The notes under the pieces: generated by a model
What the model was told of the DNA's origin: nothing
The model's database searches: none
What the model saw: the letters and a program-made list of their open reading frames with translations, nothing else
Part shown: positions 1 through 10,328 of the stretch, one piece after another
Position numbering within the stretch: position 1 is the stretch's first letter
Layout of the letters: every line of letters starts with the position of its first letter
From: Aromatoleum diolicum
Lineage (GTDB): Bacteria; Pseudomonadota; Gammaproteobacteria; Burkholderiales; Rhodocyclaceae
Assembly: GCF_012910955.1 (NCBI RefSeq)
Contig: NZ_WTVQ01000013.1
Span: 1 to 64,000, forward strand
Reading direction: 5' to 3'
DNA length: 64,000 bases
Program-made: the position numbers and the translations under genes

Positions 1-1
1 C

Positions 2-106
2 CGCCTGGCCGAAAAGCCGGAGCAGGTCGTGGTCGTGGGGGGCGGCTACCCAAAGCGTGGCGGCGTCGCAGTAGTGCCTGAAGCTTTGCAATACCGGGTA
101 AATTAG
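2..106 (+). CDS. 3' end of an unidentified gene (partial)
   Basis: An open frame enters from the left edge and ends at TAG 104-106. It gives about 34 residues with a run of valines followed by GGGYPKRGGVAVV and the ending LQYRVN. Its third codon positions are GC-rich at first, and it points the same way as the restriction operon downstream. I do not recognise the family. The opposite strand is also open here (about 151 down to 1, reading IYPVLQSFRHYCDAATLW after a possible GTG) and looks equally coding-like. The strand is therefore not settled and only one of the two can be right. Confidence 0.35.
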   Translation, partial: RLAEKPEQVVVVGGGYPKRGGVAVVPEALQYRVN

Positions 107-165
107 CGCCCTTGGCCCATTCTCGGCCGACTCCCGGCCGATCCGCACGGAATCGCGAAGCACCC

Positions 166-1620
166 ATGTTCGAACAAGCTTTCAAGAATATCGACGACGC
201 CCTCTGGAAAGAGAGCGGTTGCACCACCGAACTCGACTACACCGAGCAAACCTCCTGGCTGCTGTTCCTCAAGTATCTGGACGGGCTGGAACAGGACAAG
301 GCCGCCGAAGCCATGCTCGAAGGCAAGGCTTACCGCTACATCCTCGACACCCCCTACCGCTGGGAAGCCTGGGCCGCGCCCAAGGACGAACACGGCAAGC
401 TCGACCACAACAAGGCGCTCACCGGCGACGACCTCGTCGACTTCGTCGATCGCAAACTCTTCCCCTACCTGCATGGCTTCAAGCAGCGTGCCAGCGGCCC
501 GAACACCATCGAATACAAGATCGGCGAGATCTTCGGCGAGATCAAGAACAAGATCCGCAGCGGCTACACCCTGCGCGACATCATCGACCACATCGACGAG
601 CTGCGCTTCCGCTCGCAGAGCGAGAAGCACGAGCTGTCGATGCTGTACGAAGAGAAGATCAAGCGCATGGGCAACGCCGGGCGCAACGGCGGCGAGTACT
701 ACACCCCGCGCCCGCTGATCCGCGCCATGGTGCAGGTGGTGCAGCCCAGAATCGGGGAACGCATCTACGACGGCGCCTGCGGCTCGGCCGGCTTCCTCTG
801 TGAAGCCTACGATTACCTCGCCGCCAGCAAGAGGCTCGGCACCGCCGACCTCAAGACCCTGCAAGTGCGCACGTTCTACGGCAAGGAGAAGAAAAGCCTC
901 GCCTACGTGATCGCGATCATGAACCTGATCCTGCACGGCATCGAAACGCCCAACATCATCCACACCAACACGCTCGCCGAAAACCTCGCCGACATCCAGG
1001 ACAAGGACCGCATGGACGTGGTCCTCGCCAATCCGCCCTTCGGCGGCAAGGAGCGCGCCGAGGTCCAGCAGAACTTCCCCATCCGCACCGGCGAAACCGC
1101 CTTCCTGTTCCTGCAGCACTTCATCAAGATGCTCAAGGCCGGCGGCCGCGCCGGCATCGTCATCAAGAACACCTTCCTGTCGAATTCCGACAACGCCTCG
1201 GTGTCCCTGCGCAAGCTGCTGCTGGAGTCCTGCAACCTGCACACCATCCTCGACTGCCCCGGCGGCACCTTCCAGGGCGCGGGCGTAAAGACCGTGGTGC
1301 TGCTCTTCGAGAAAGGCGCGCCGACGCGGAAGGTTTGGTACTACCAACTCGATCCCGGCCGCAGCCTGGGCAAGACCAACCCGCTCAACGACGCGGATCT
1401 GGCCGAGTTCGTGGAACTGCAGAAGACCTTTGCGGATTCGCCGAAGAGTTGGAGCGTGGAGGCCGCGCAGATCGATACGGCGAGCTATGACCTGTCGGTG
1501 AAGAATCCCGATGGTGGCGAGGCGGTGACGCATCGCAGTCCGCAGGAGATCATGGACGAGATCGCCGCGCTGGATGCCGAGAGCGCGGAGGTGCTGGCGC
1601 AGATCAGGGCGCTGCTATGA
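166..1620 (+). CDS. hsdM: Type I restriction-modification system, methyltransferase subunit HsdM
   Basis: HsdM is the N6-adenine methyltransferase subunit of a type I restriction-modification complex; with HsdS it methylates host DNA and with HsdR it forms the nuclease. The 484-residue protein has an N-terminal HsdM helical domain (about residues 5-150), then an N6_Mtase domain with the SAM-binding motif DGACGSAGF (202-210) and the catalytic motif NPPF (289-292). The ATG at 166 is chosen because the protein then begins MFEQAFKNIDDALW, as family members do; an in-frame ATG at 112 would add 18 unlike residues. The stop overlaps the hsdS start as ATGA at 1617-1620, so the two are translationally coupled. 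Confidence 0.95.
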   Translation: MFEQAFKNIDDALWKESGCTTELDYTEQTSWLLFLKYLDGLEQDKAAEAMLEGKAYRYILDTPYRWEAWAAPKDEHGKLDHNKALTGDDLVDFVDRKLFPYLHGFKQRASGPNTIEYKIGEIFGEIKNKIRSGYTLRDIIDHIDELRFRSQSEKHELSMLYEEKIKRMGNAGRNGGEYYTPRPLIRAMVQVVQPRIGERIYDGACGSAGFLCEAYDYLAASKRLGTADLKTLQVRTFYGKEKKSLAYVIAIMNLILHGIETPNIIHTNTLAENLADIQDKDRMDVVLANPPFGGKERAEVQQNFPIRTGETAFLFLQHFIKMLKAGGRAGIVIKNTFLSNSDNASVSLRKLLLESCNLHTILDCPGGTFQGAGVKTVVLLFEKGAPTRKVWYYQLDPGRSLGKTNPLNDADLAEFVELQKTFADSPKSWSVEAAQIDTASYDLSVKNPDGGEAVTHRSPQEIMDEIAALDAESAEVLAQIRALL

Positions 1621-2915
1621 GATCGGCAGAGCTGCGAATAACCGAGACAGGTGGGCGCGACGCGACCACTCGGCATATACCACCGAAGCTTGCACTCGCC
1701 GTGGGCATGCCACGCACACCGGCACCCGTCGGTTGGCGTTGGACTCGGCTGACAGAAATCGCCCGGCTTGAATCAGGGCACACGCCGAGCCGGAAACATC
1801 CTGAATATTGGGGTGGCCAAGTACCTTGGATCGGGATTCAGGATGCAAGAAGAAACAATGGAAAACGGATTCAGGAAACACACGAGACGACCAACGACAT
1901 TGGAATTGCGAACTCGTCCGCTCGAGTGCTGCCTGCGAATACGGTCTGCCTGACTCGCACTGCGTCAGTAGGCTATGTCTTGGTGATGGGGCGTCCGATG
2001 GCAACCAGTCAGGACTTCTTGAACTGGGTTTGTTCCAGCGAGCTTGATCCTGATTTCCTGAAATACTTGTTCATTGCAGAGGGAAAAGAGATTCTCAGGT
2101 TTGCCAGTGGTTCGGTGCACCAGACCATCTACTTTCCCGAGGCCAAGGCTTTTCATATCAGTCATCCGCTGCTCCCCGAACAGCAGCGCATCGTCGCCAT
2201 CCTCGACGAAGCCTTTGACGGCATCGCCGCCGCCCGCGCCAACGCCGAACAGAACCTCCGGAACGCCCGCGCGCTGTTCGAAAGCCACCTGCAGGCTGTG
2301 TTCAGCCAGCGGGGCGAGGGGTGGGAGGAGAGGCGTTTGGGTGATGTGGTTTCGCGCCTCACAAATGGCTACGTCGGACCAACGCGGAACATCTACCAGG
2401 ATTCAGGAATCCCCTATCTTCTCGCTCGCCATGTTAAGAACAACCGGCTATTTTTCGACGGAAAGACATTCATTACCAATGAATTCAATCAAAAAAACAA
2501 GAAATCGATATTGAAATTCAATGATGTGCTTTTGGTTCAAAGCGGACACATCGGCCACTCGGCAGTAGTCACTAAAGAACATGATGGGCATAACTGCCAC
2601 GCAATGATTGTGATTACCTCTGCGGAAGGTGCTTTTATTGGTCCTTATCTTTCGTTGTTCTTCAGTTCATCTGGAATGCAACAGAAGTTTCAGGAAATCA
2701 GGTCAGGCTCAACGGTCCCGCACCTGACCTGCGGAGAGGTAAAGGAGCTTCTGGTCCCTCTGCCTGATCTGGCTACTCAACAACGCGTTGTGGATCGCTC
2801 ACAGGAGTTAGGAACCGAAACCCAACGCCTTGAATCCCTCTACCAGCGCAAGCTCGACGCGCTGGATGAACTGAAGAAATCCCTGCTGCATCAGGCCTTC
2901 GCCGGTCAGTTATGA
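1617..2915 (+). CDS. hsdS: Type I restriction-modification system, specificity subunit HsdS
   Basis: HsdS recognises the bipartite DNA target and holds the methylase and translocase subunits together. The 432-residue product shows the usual two-fold plan: a first target-recognition domain (about residues 35-195), a conserved helical spacer beginning LLPEQQRIVAILDEAF, a second target-recognition domain (about 240-390), and a closing helix ending in KSLLHQAFAGQL, typical of the family. The parts encoding the recognition domains (about 1770-2160 and 2350-2750) are clearly richer in A and T than hsdM or hsdR, as expected for the fast-exchanging part of such systems. The start overlaps the hsdM stop. 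The gap to the next gene is 23 bp. Confidence 0.93.
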   Translation: MRSAELRITETGGRDATTRHIPPKLALAVGMPRTPAPVGWRWTRLTEIARLESGHTPSRKHPEYWGGQVPWIGIQDARRNNGKRIQETHETTNDIGIANSSARVLPANTVCLTRTASVGYVLVMGRPMATSQDFLNWVCSSELDPDFLKYLFIAEGKEILRFASGSVHQTIYFPEAKAFHISHPLLPEQQRIVAILDEAFDGIAAARANAEQNLRNARALFESHLQAVFSQRGEGWEERRLGDVVSRLTNGYVGPTRNIYQDSGIPYLLARHVKNNRLFFDGKTFITNEFNQKNKKSILKFNDVLLVQSGHIGHSAVVTKEHDGHNCHAMIVITSAEGAFIGPYLSLFFSSSGMQQKFQEIRSGSTVPHLTCGEVKELLVPLPDLATQQRVVDRSQELGTETQRLESLYQRKLDALDELKKSLLHQAFAGQL

Positions 2916-2938
2916 TATTGACTTGAACGGAGGCAGTC

Positions 2939-3940
<1,002 letters not shown>

Positions 3941-3941
3941 G

Positions 3942-6281
3942 ATGAACGAAGCCGAAACCCGCGCCGAACACATCGACCCCGCGCTGGCCGCGGCGGGCTG
4001 GGGCGTGGTCGACGGCAGCCGCATCCGGCGCGAATACCCGATCACGCTGGGTCGGCTGGAAGGCGCGGGCAAGCGCGGCAAGGCGCTGACGGCGGACTAC
4101 GTGCTGGAGTATCGCAACACCAAGCTGGCGGTGGTGGAGGCCAAGGCCTGGGACAAGCCGCTGACCGAAGGCGTCGGTCAGGCCAAGGACTATGCCGGCA
4201 AGCTCGCGCTCCGCTTCACCTACGCGACGAACGGGCAGGGCATCTACGGCATCGACATGCACACCGGGGAGGAGGGCGAGCATCCGGCCTTCCCGACGCC
4301 GGAAGCCCTGTGGCAGGCCACCTTCGCCACCGAGAACGCGTGGCGCGACCGCTTCGCCGCCGTGCCCTTCGAGGACAAGGGCGGTCATTTTCAGGGGCGC
4401 TACTACCAGGACCTCGCTATCGAGCGCGCACTGGCCGCGCTGGCCGAGGGGCGCGACCGCATCCTGCTGACGCTGGCCACCGGCACCGGCAAGACCTTCA
4501 TCGCCTTCCAGATCGCGTGGAAGCTGTTCAAGAGCCGCTGGAACCTGAGCGACTGGAAGCGCGAGGGCGAACCCACGCGGCGCCCGCGCATCCTGTTCCT
4601 GGCCGACCGCAACATCCTTGCCGATCAGGCCTACAACGCCTTTTCGGCCTTCCCCGAAGACGCGCTGGTGCGCATCGCGCCGGACGACATCCGCAAGAGG
4701 GGCAAGGTGCCGAAGAATGGCAGCATCTTCTTCACGATCTTCCAGACCTTCATGAGCGGGCCGCCATTGAACGCCAATGAGGATGGCCACCCGTCGCCAT
4801 ACTTCGGCGAGTATCCGCCGGATTTCTTCGATTTCATCATCATCGACGAGTGCCACCGCGGCGGCGCGAACGACGAGAGCAACTGGCGCGGCATCCTCGA
4901 ATACTTCGCCCCCGCCGTGCAGCTGGGGCTGACCGCGACCCCGAAGCGCCAGGACAACGCCGACACTTACGCTTACTTCGGCGAGCCGGTGTTCATCTAC
5001 TCGCTCAAGGACGGTATCAACGACGGCTTCCTGACGCCCTTCCGCGTGAAGCAGATCGCCACCACGTTGGATGACTACGTCTACACGTCCGACGACACGC
5101 TGGTGGAAGGCGAGATCGAGGCCGGCAAACGGTACGAGGAAGCGGACTTCAACCGCATCATCGAGATCAGGGAGCGCGAGAAGAAACGGGTCGATATCTT
5201 CATGGCCGACATCGACCAGAAGGAAAAGACCATCGTCTTCTGCGCCACCCAATTGCACGCGCTGGCGGTGCGCGACCTGATCAACCAGGCCAAGACAAGC
5301 AAGGACCCGAACTACTGCCAGCGCGTCACCGCCGAGGACGGCGTGCTGGGCGAGCAATGGCTGCGCGACTTTCAGGACAACGAAAAGAGCATCCCGACCG
5401 TCCTGACGACCTCGCAGAAGCTGTCGACCGGCGTGGATGCCCGCAATGTGCGCAATATCGTGCTGATGCGGCCGGTGAATTCGATGATCGAATTCAAGCA
5501 GATCATCGGGCGCGGCACGCGGCTCTACGACGGCAAGGACTACTTCACGATCTACGATTTCGTGAAGGCGCATCACCATTTCAGTGACCCGGAGTGGGAC
5601 GGCGAGCCGATTGCGCCCGAGCCGCGCGAGCCACGCGCGACGCCGGAACCGAAAGTGCCGCCCGAAGTGCGCGAACCTGCGAGCGAATACGCGCCGCGAC
5701 AGAAGGTGAAGGTGAAACTCGCCGACGGCAAAGAGCGCCAGATCCAGCACATGAGCGCCACCAGCTTCTGGCACCCGGACGGTACGCCGATGTCCGCGGC
5801 GCAGTTCATGGAAGCGCTGTTCGGCAAGTTACCGGAGTTCTTCGGGGACGAGGACGAACTGCGCGCCCTGTGGAGCGAGCCGGGGACGCGCAAGAAACTG
5901 CTGGAAGGCCTCGCCGAAAAAGGCTTCGGCCGGGATCAGCTGGCGGAGATGCAGTCGATCATCGACGCCGAGAAGAGTGATCTCTTCGACGTGCTGGCCC
6001 ACGTTGCCTACGCCGAAGTCCCGCTCACCCGCGAGGAGCGCGCCGAACGCGCGCGAGCGGTTATCGGCGTCGAGTTCAACAGCAAGCAACAGGTGTTTCT
6101 GAGTTTCGTGCTTTCACACTACGTGAGCGTCGGCGTCGAGGAGCTGGACGAGGACAAGCTCGGCCCCCTGCTCAAGCTCAGGTACAACAACGCGATCGCC
6201 GACGCGTTCGCGGATCTGGGCTCGCCGGATGTGGTTCGCAAGGCGTTCGTCGGCTTCCAGCGTTACCTGTATCAGGGGTAG
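3942..6281 (+). CDS. hsdR: Type I restriction-modification system, endonuclease/translocase subunit HsdR (EcoEI type)
   Basis: HsdR is the ATP-driven translocase and nuclease of the type I complex. The 779-residue protein carries an N-terminal HSDR_N nuclease fold with the PD-(D/E)XK-like residues D52, E66 and K68 (VVEAKA). The SF2 helicase core follows, with Walker A ATGTGKT (179-185), DECH box (302-305), GLTATPKR and a C-terminal helicase half (IIGRGTRLYD). A C-terminal EcoEI-type domain ends in VGFQRYLYQ. The length suits the shorter EcoEI-like class rather than the roughly 1,000-residue or longer EcoKI/EcoR124 types. It starts 1 bp after the RhuM/Fic stop, so all four genes form one operon. 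No motif is visibly lost. Confidence 0.94.
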   Translation: MNEAETRAEHIDPALAAAGWGVVDGSRIRREYPITLGRLEGAGKRGKALTADYVLEYRNTKLAVVEAKAWDKPLTEGVGQAKDYAGKLALRFTYATNGQGIYGIDMHTGEEGEHPAFPTPEALWQATFATENAWRDRFAAVPFEDKGGHFQGRYYQDLAIERALAALAEGRDRILLTLATGTGKTFIAFQIAWKLFKSRWNLSDWKREGEPTRRPRILFLADRNILADQAYNAFSAFPEDALVRIAPDDIRKRGKVPKNGSIFFTIFQTFMSGPPLNANEDGHPSPYFGEYPPDFFDFIIIDECHRGGANDESNWRGILEYFAPAVQLGLTATPKRQDNADTYAYFGEPVFIYSLKDGINDGFLTPFRVKQIATTLDDYVYTSDDTLVEGEIEAGKRYEEADFNRIIEIREREKKRVDIFMADIDQKEKTIVFCATQLHALAVRDLINQAKTSKDPNYCQRVTAEDGVLGEQWLRDFQDNEKSIPTVLTTSQKLSTGVDARNVRNIVLMRPVNSMIEFKQIIGRGTRLYDGKDYFTIYDFVKAHHHFSDPEWDGEPIAPEPREPRATPEPKVPPEVREPASEYAPRQKVKVKLADGKERQIQHMSATSFWHPDGTPMSAAQFMEALFGKLPEFFGDEDELRALWSEPGTRKKLLEGLAEKGFGRDQLAEMQSIIDAEKSDLFDVLAHVAYAEVPLTREERAERARAVIGVEFNSKQQVFLSFVLSHYVSVGVEELDEDKLGPLLKLRYNNAIADAFADLGSPDVVRKAFVGFQRYLYQG

Positions 6282-6389
6282 GCTACCAACCCGTCGCCGA
6301 TCAGCGGCAATGAAGACGACGATACCAAGACGGGTCCGCCCCGAGCAGTTTCAAGACTCTGGAATCGGCAAGTTACGCCCAGCGAACTT

Positions 6390-8483
6390 TCAAGAGTCCG
6401 CCATAGTTACGGGCCGGTGCTGAATTTCCTCTGCGCCGCGCACCGGGATGAGCCGGGCGGGAGCAGGCCATACGCCGCGCTCGACAAGCCGCGCGTCCTC
6501 GAACACCAGCCAGCTCTGCGCGCCGTAATGAGGCAGAGGGCGCAGCAGCGCCCGCAGCGATTCTGCGTCCCGCGCCGAAACCACCGCCACCGGCGCGCCC
6601 GCCGGGACCGGGACGGTCCACACCTGGGCGCTGCCGCGACCGGCGAGACGCTCGGGCCGGGGCGGCAGGCCGGCACGCTCCAGCGCGGCATCCACGTCCG
6701 CGTGCAGACCCGCCAGCAGCACCGGCGCGCTTCCCTGGGTCATCTCGGCCAGCGCGATGGCTTGCGGCTTAAGCTCGAAGAAGCGCTGGGCCAGCGCGGC
6801 GGCCGCTTCGCGCACATCCGGGGCAGCGGAGGCCTGCGCCAGACTCGGAGCGCGGGCGATGATCCACTGCCGCAGGATGGGCGGCAACTGCTCCTGCCCG
6901 AGCACGCGCCAGACCTGCAGCTCGGGGTCCAGGCGCACGCCTGTGGGCATCGCCCCCACATCCATCGTCACCGCCTGGCGCTCCCCCTCGACGTCGATCC
7001 AGCGCATCTCCGCCCGGTCAGGGAAGACAAGCTGCACCGGAAGGTGCAGGGCATAGGCCGGGGCGTTCTGCTCCACCGTGAGCGTCAGTCGCGCGCCCTC
7101 CGCCGTGCGGCGGGCACCGGCTCCCGCGATCCTGACCGCGGGGCCACCAGCACGGTCGCCCCACTGTTCGAAGAAGGCATTCAGAGACCGACCCGAGGCG
7201 CGTTCGAAGGCCGTCCGGAGGTCTCTCCAGGAGGCGGTGCGGAACTTCTGCGCCTGCCAGAACGCGCGGATGCCGCTCCGGAAGGCATCCTCGCCGATGG
7301 CGTCGCGAAGCATCACGAACAGCATCGCCGCCTTGCCGTAACCGACCGCCGCCGCAGCGCCGTGGGTGCGGGAGCGGAAATCGGCCAGCGACTGCTGATC
7401 ACCGGCGGGCACGGCGGCAAAATCGCGCAGCCATCCCAGCCGCATCGCGCGCGCCGCCTCGGCGGACTCGGATTCCTTGTAGGCGTAGTCCGCCATGAAG
7501 GTGGTCAGCCCCTCCGCCCAGTTGCCGTGAGCATAATCGACGTAGACGCCGTTCCCCCACCAGTTGTGTAGCACCTCGTGCCCGAGCGAGGTGGCGCGGA
7601 TGAACGGCAGCTTCAGCACGTCGGCGCCGAGGTAGGTCAGCGTTGGCATGCCGAAGCCGGTCGGCAGCGGGCTCGCCACCACCGAGAACTCGGTGAACGG
7701 ATAGCTCCCGATCTCCTCGCCATAGCGCTCGAGGTAGCGCTGGCTGTCGTCCAGGTAGCCATCGGCAAGGCCGGGGATGGCGTCCAGATCCCGGAAGAAG
7801 TAGGTGCGCAGGCGCACCGGTTCCGCTGACGCCCGCGGCATCATCCGCTCGCGGACGACCCAGGGGCCCGCCATCAGGTCGATGCCCTCGGCGGGCTGCG
7901 CGAACTCGATGCGTGCCCGGTAAGGGCCCGACCCGTCGGCAGAAATTTCCTCGGACTGCTGCCGTCCGGGCACCAGCGCCCGCTGGTCCCCCGGCACGGT
8001 CACTGTCACCCGGTATGTGAACAGCGCTGCCGGCCGCGGATACCAGGCGCCTCCGGACGGCAGGAAGCTCCCTTCCGGCGAGGCCACTGGCGACAGGCCT
8101 TGCAGCACGTCGCGATGATCGAGCGTGGGGTCCAGGGCGGGCAGGGTACCGGTATATTCGAGATGCAGCCTGTCCGCAGCCGGAGGCAGCGCCACCTGCC
8201 AGGCGCGAATCAGACCGCGGCGTCCCGCCGGGCGGACCGCCAGTGGCTTGCCGTCGGCTGTGGCGGCGGTCACTTCCAGGGCTTCGTGCAGCTCAAAACG
8301 GAAATCGCGGGAGGCTGGGACGATGTCCGCGCGCACCGCGAGGCGGCGAGTGCCGGGGTCGAGTTCGATAGCGAGTTCCAGCGTCGGCGACGCCGCCCGC
8401 GCCGCGGACGGGAAAAGGACCAGGATAGGGGCCAGGACAGCCATGAGGGCTAATGCCACCCCCGCGAGGGAACGCGCCTTCAT
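6390..8483 (-). CDS. Exported M1-type zinc metallopeptidase (aminopeptidase-like)
   Basis: This 697-residue protein has an N-terminal signal sequence (hydrophobic stretch about 6-27, likely cleavage after SAARA) and an M1-family catalytic domain with HEVLH at 302-306, followed by NWWGN and the third zinc ligand in NWAEG (E324). By my count 17 residues separate the second histidine from E324, whereas textbook M1 enzymes have 18; this may be a feature of this bacterial subgroup. The N-terminal beta domain (about 35-215) resembles M1 enzymes in general. The expected site is the periplasm. The substrate is unknown. Its start overlaps the stop of the upstream ChaN-like gene by 4 bp (ATGA), so the pair is co-translated. 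Confidence 0.85.
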   Translation of the reverse strand: MKARSLAGVALALMAVLAPILVLFPSAARAASPTLELAIELDPGTRRLAVRADIVPASRDFRFELHEALEVTAATADGKPLAVRPAGRRGLIRAWQVALPPAADRLHLEYTGTLPALDPTLDHRDVLQGLSPVASPEGSFLPSGGAWYPRPAALFTYRVTVTVPGDQRALVPGRQQSEEISADGSGPYRARIEFAQPAEGIDLMAGPWVVRERMMPRASAEPVRLRTYFFRDLDAIPGLADGYLDDSQRYLERYGEEIGSYPFTEFSVVASPLPTGFGMPTLTYLGADVLKLPFIRATSLGHEVLHNWWGNGVYVDYAHGNWAEGLTTFMADYAYKESESAEAARAMRLGWLRDFAAVPAGDQQSLADFRSRTHGAAAAVGYGKAAMLFVMLRDAIGEDAFRSGIRAFWQAQKFRTASWRDLRTAFERASGRSLNAFFEQWGDRAGGPAVRIAGAGARRTAEGARLTLTVEQNAPAYALHLPVQLVFPDRAEMRWIDVEGERQAVTMDVGAMPTGVRLDPELQVWRVLGQEQLPPILRQWIIARAPSLAQASAAPDVREAAAALAQRFFELKPQAIALAEMTQGSAPVLLAGLHADVDAALERAGLPPRPERLAGRGSAQVWTVPVPAGAPVAVVSARDAESLRALLRPLPHYGAQSWLVFEDARLVERGVWPAPARLIPVRGAEEIQHRPVTMADS

Positions 8484-9700
8484 GGCGCGGGGGGAAATTT
8501 GACGACGAGATCGAGCGTCTCGTCGCCCCGCTTCACGCGCACCGGCAGCCAGGTGCCCGTCGGCTGCCCGCGCACCGATGCGATCGCAGACCGCGCCTGC
8601 TTCACCGCGTGGCCTGCTACCTCCACCAGGCGGTCGCCGTTCTTCAGACCCGTCTTGTCGGCCAGACTGCCGACGGTTACTTCGGCGATGCGCACGCCGC
8701 CGTCCTCATCTTCCAGGCGCACGCCAAGCCGCGGCGGCTCCGGCTTGGCCATCGCGTGCGTCGGCAGCGCGAACACGGCGTCCGCCAGGCCGGTGCGAAC
8801 TTCCGCGCAGTTGACGCTCGCCGGCAGGGGCAGCAGGGTGCCGATGCGGGTGATGCCGAGGTCGCGCAACTGGTGCGGCACGCCATAGCCGAAGCGGATA
8901 TGGCCGCTGCCCATGATGCCGACCACCAGGGGTTTGTCCGCCGCCGGGCCCGGGGTCAGGTATCGCGTCAGGGCCTCTGCCATGGCTCGGTCCCAGGTGG
9001 TCTGCGACTCGACGAAATAGCGGAACGCGGCATCGCTCCGCGCTACCTCCGTGCCCTCCTTGCCTTTCCAGACACCGTGTTCGCGATACACCTGGAACAA
9101 AAGATCGCGATAGGCCTCGGCTGGTGCCGCGGGGCGGCCCACGCCTTCCCGCTCCGCCGGCGGGATCGCGTCCCAGCCCTTCTCCGCGATGGCATGGTTG
9201 AGCTTTCCGTCGACATTCAGCGCCACCATGCGGATGCGGTTGATGCGGGCGAATTCGAACAGCGGCAGATACAACTCCGCCGGCATGCTCCATATCTTGT
9301 CCCACTGGGACTGCTGCAGAAACTCCTTGACCGTGAGTTCGCCCGCTACCCAGCGGTCCAGTGCCGGCTGCACACGGCGCGGGAACATCTCGAAACCCAT
9401 GACCATGTTCGGCCGTTGCGCATGGAGCGCGGCCAGCACCTGCACCTGCCAGCGGTGGTGGTCGTCGTCGTCGTGGTGCTCCCCCAGCAGGACCACGTCG
9501 CGCTTCGCCATCTCCGCCAGCAGGGCCATGGCGCCGGTGACGCGCGGCCGCTCGCCGTCAAGGCTGTTCCAGGCGGCGGGCGTGAGACAGGCGGGGGCGG
9601 CGGTCGCGGCGTGGACTTCCTGGGCGACGGCCACGCCGTCGAAACCGGACATCGCGAGGGCGATGGCGGTAGTGAACAGGCGCGCGAAGTTCGAGTTCAT
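8480..9700 (-). CDS. ChaN-like (haem-binding uptake) domain protein with C-terminal PDZ domain
   Basis: The mature part is a ChaN/DUF399-like domain (about residues 30-300), starting with the family signature DVVLLGEHHDDDD and including GIMGSGHIRFGYGVPHQL. ChaN proteins bind haem and are linked to iron uptake at the outer membrane. A PDZ domain follows (about 320-406: GLKNGDRLVEVAG), as seen in longer members, which suggests contact with another envelope protein. The ATG at 9700 is chosen because it begins a clear signal sequence (MNSNFARLFTTAIALAMS) with GGAAAG just upstream; an ATG at 9739 would put 13 residues before it. There is no lipobox cysteine in the first 30 residues. It is coupled to the downstream metallopeptidase. 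Confidence 0.8.
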   Translation of the reverse strand: MNSNFARLFTTAIALAMSGFDGVAVAQEVHAATAAPACLTPAAWNSLDGERPRVTGAMALLAEMAKRDVVLLGEHHDDDDHHRWQVQVLAALHAQRPNMVMGFEMFPRRVQPALDRWVAGELTVKEFLQQSQWDKIWSMPAELYLPLFEFARINRIRMVALNVDGKLNHAIAEKGWDAIPPAEREGVGRPAAPAEAYRDLLFQVYREHGVWKGKEGTEVARSDAAFRYFVESQTTWDRAMAEALTRYLTPGPAADKPLVVGIMGSGHIRFGYGVPHQLRDLGITRIGTLLPLPASVNCAEVRTGLADAVFALPTHAMAKPEPPRLGVRLEDEDGGVRIAEVTVGSLADKTGLKNGDRLVEVAGHAVKQARSAIASVRGQPTGTWLPVRVKRGDETLDLVVKFPPAP

Positions 9701-9896
9701 CGCTTTCCGGGAGAGTTGCGGGCCTAACTCCGATTGCATTGCGGGCGCCGAGTTCCGGAGCAGGGGGCACCGCGTTGCCTTCCTTGCTCAGAGCAGCCTG
9801 CCGTCGCCCCTCGGCCGCGCCAGGAACGGAATATAACGCGCGGCCACGGCAGAAGGCCTGGGCGGCGATACGGGCAGCATCTGCATTGCCGTCAGC

Positions 9897-10328
9897 CTAG
9901 TTCGGCAACCACTCGTCCGCGAGCACCTCATCGGCCAGTGACCAGGGACATGTGGCCGGAAGTCCGTCGAGGCCGGTCTCTGTGACGACCTCGGTGACCG
10001 CGCTGCTCCACACCACGTCAAGCCAGCGTGGTTCCTGCAGTTTCCCGGCCAGGCTCGGCGATTCGTTCAGCAGGTGCCGAATCTCTCTCCGCTGGGCGTG
10101 GATCGTGGCATGCCAAACCGCAGATCGGCGCTCAGGCTGATATTGTCCCGCAAGGAGTTGCGCAAGCATGCCCGACATGCAGGTCGCCAGCGTACGTAAC
10201 TCGCTGCGGCCCACGGCCTCGAGCTCTTCGGCGATGTGCTCGGTGTCCAACTGTGTGAACCTCCGCTCTCGCAGCAACTGAGCCTGCTCGGCCGCCCAGG
10301 CCGCGCGGTCTTGATCGTAGGCAGGCAT
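9897..10328 (-). CDS. DUF29 family protein
   Basis: This 143-residue protein begins MPAYDQDRAAWAAEQAQLLR and contains HIAEELEAVGRSELRTL and RREIRHLLNESPSL, the hallmarks of the DUF29 family, which is widespread in cyanobacteria and proteobacteria and has no proven function. The start at 10328 has a GGAG ribosome-binding site 7 bases upstream; the same frame is open another 84 codons but that part is low in family-like sequence. It stands alone, with 196 bp before the ChaN-like gene. Confidence 0.85.
   Translation of the reverse strand: MPAYDQDRAAWAAEQAQLLRERRFTQLDTEHIAEELEAVGRSELRTLATCMSGMLAQLLAGQYQPERRSAVWHATIHAQRREIRHLLNESPSLAGKLQEPRWLDVVWSSAVTEVVTETGLDGLPATCPWSLADEVLADEWLPN

Noticed and set aside
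103-1533. Long leftward open frame opposite hsdM (476 residues)
   Set aside because: Low-complexity Val/Gly/Glu/His-rich translation typical of the antisense of GC-rich code; hsdM itself has full motifs.
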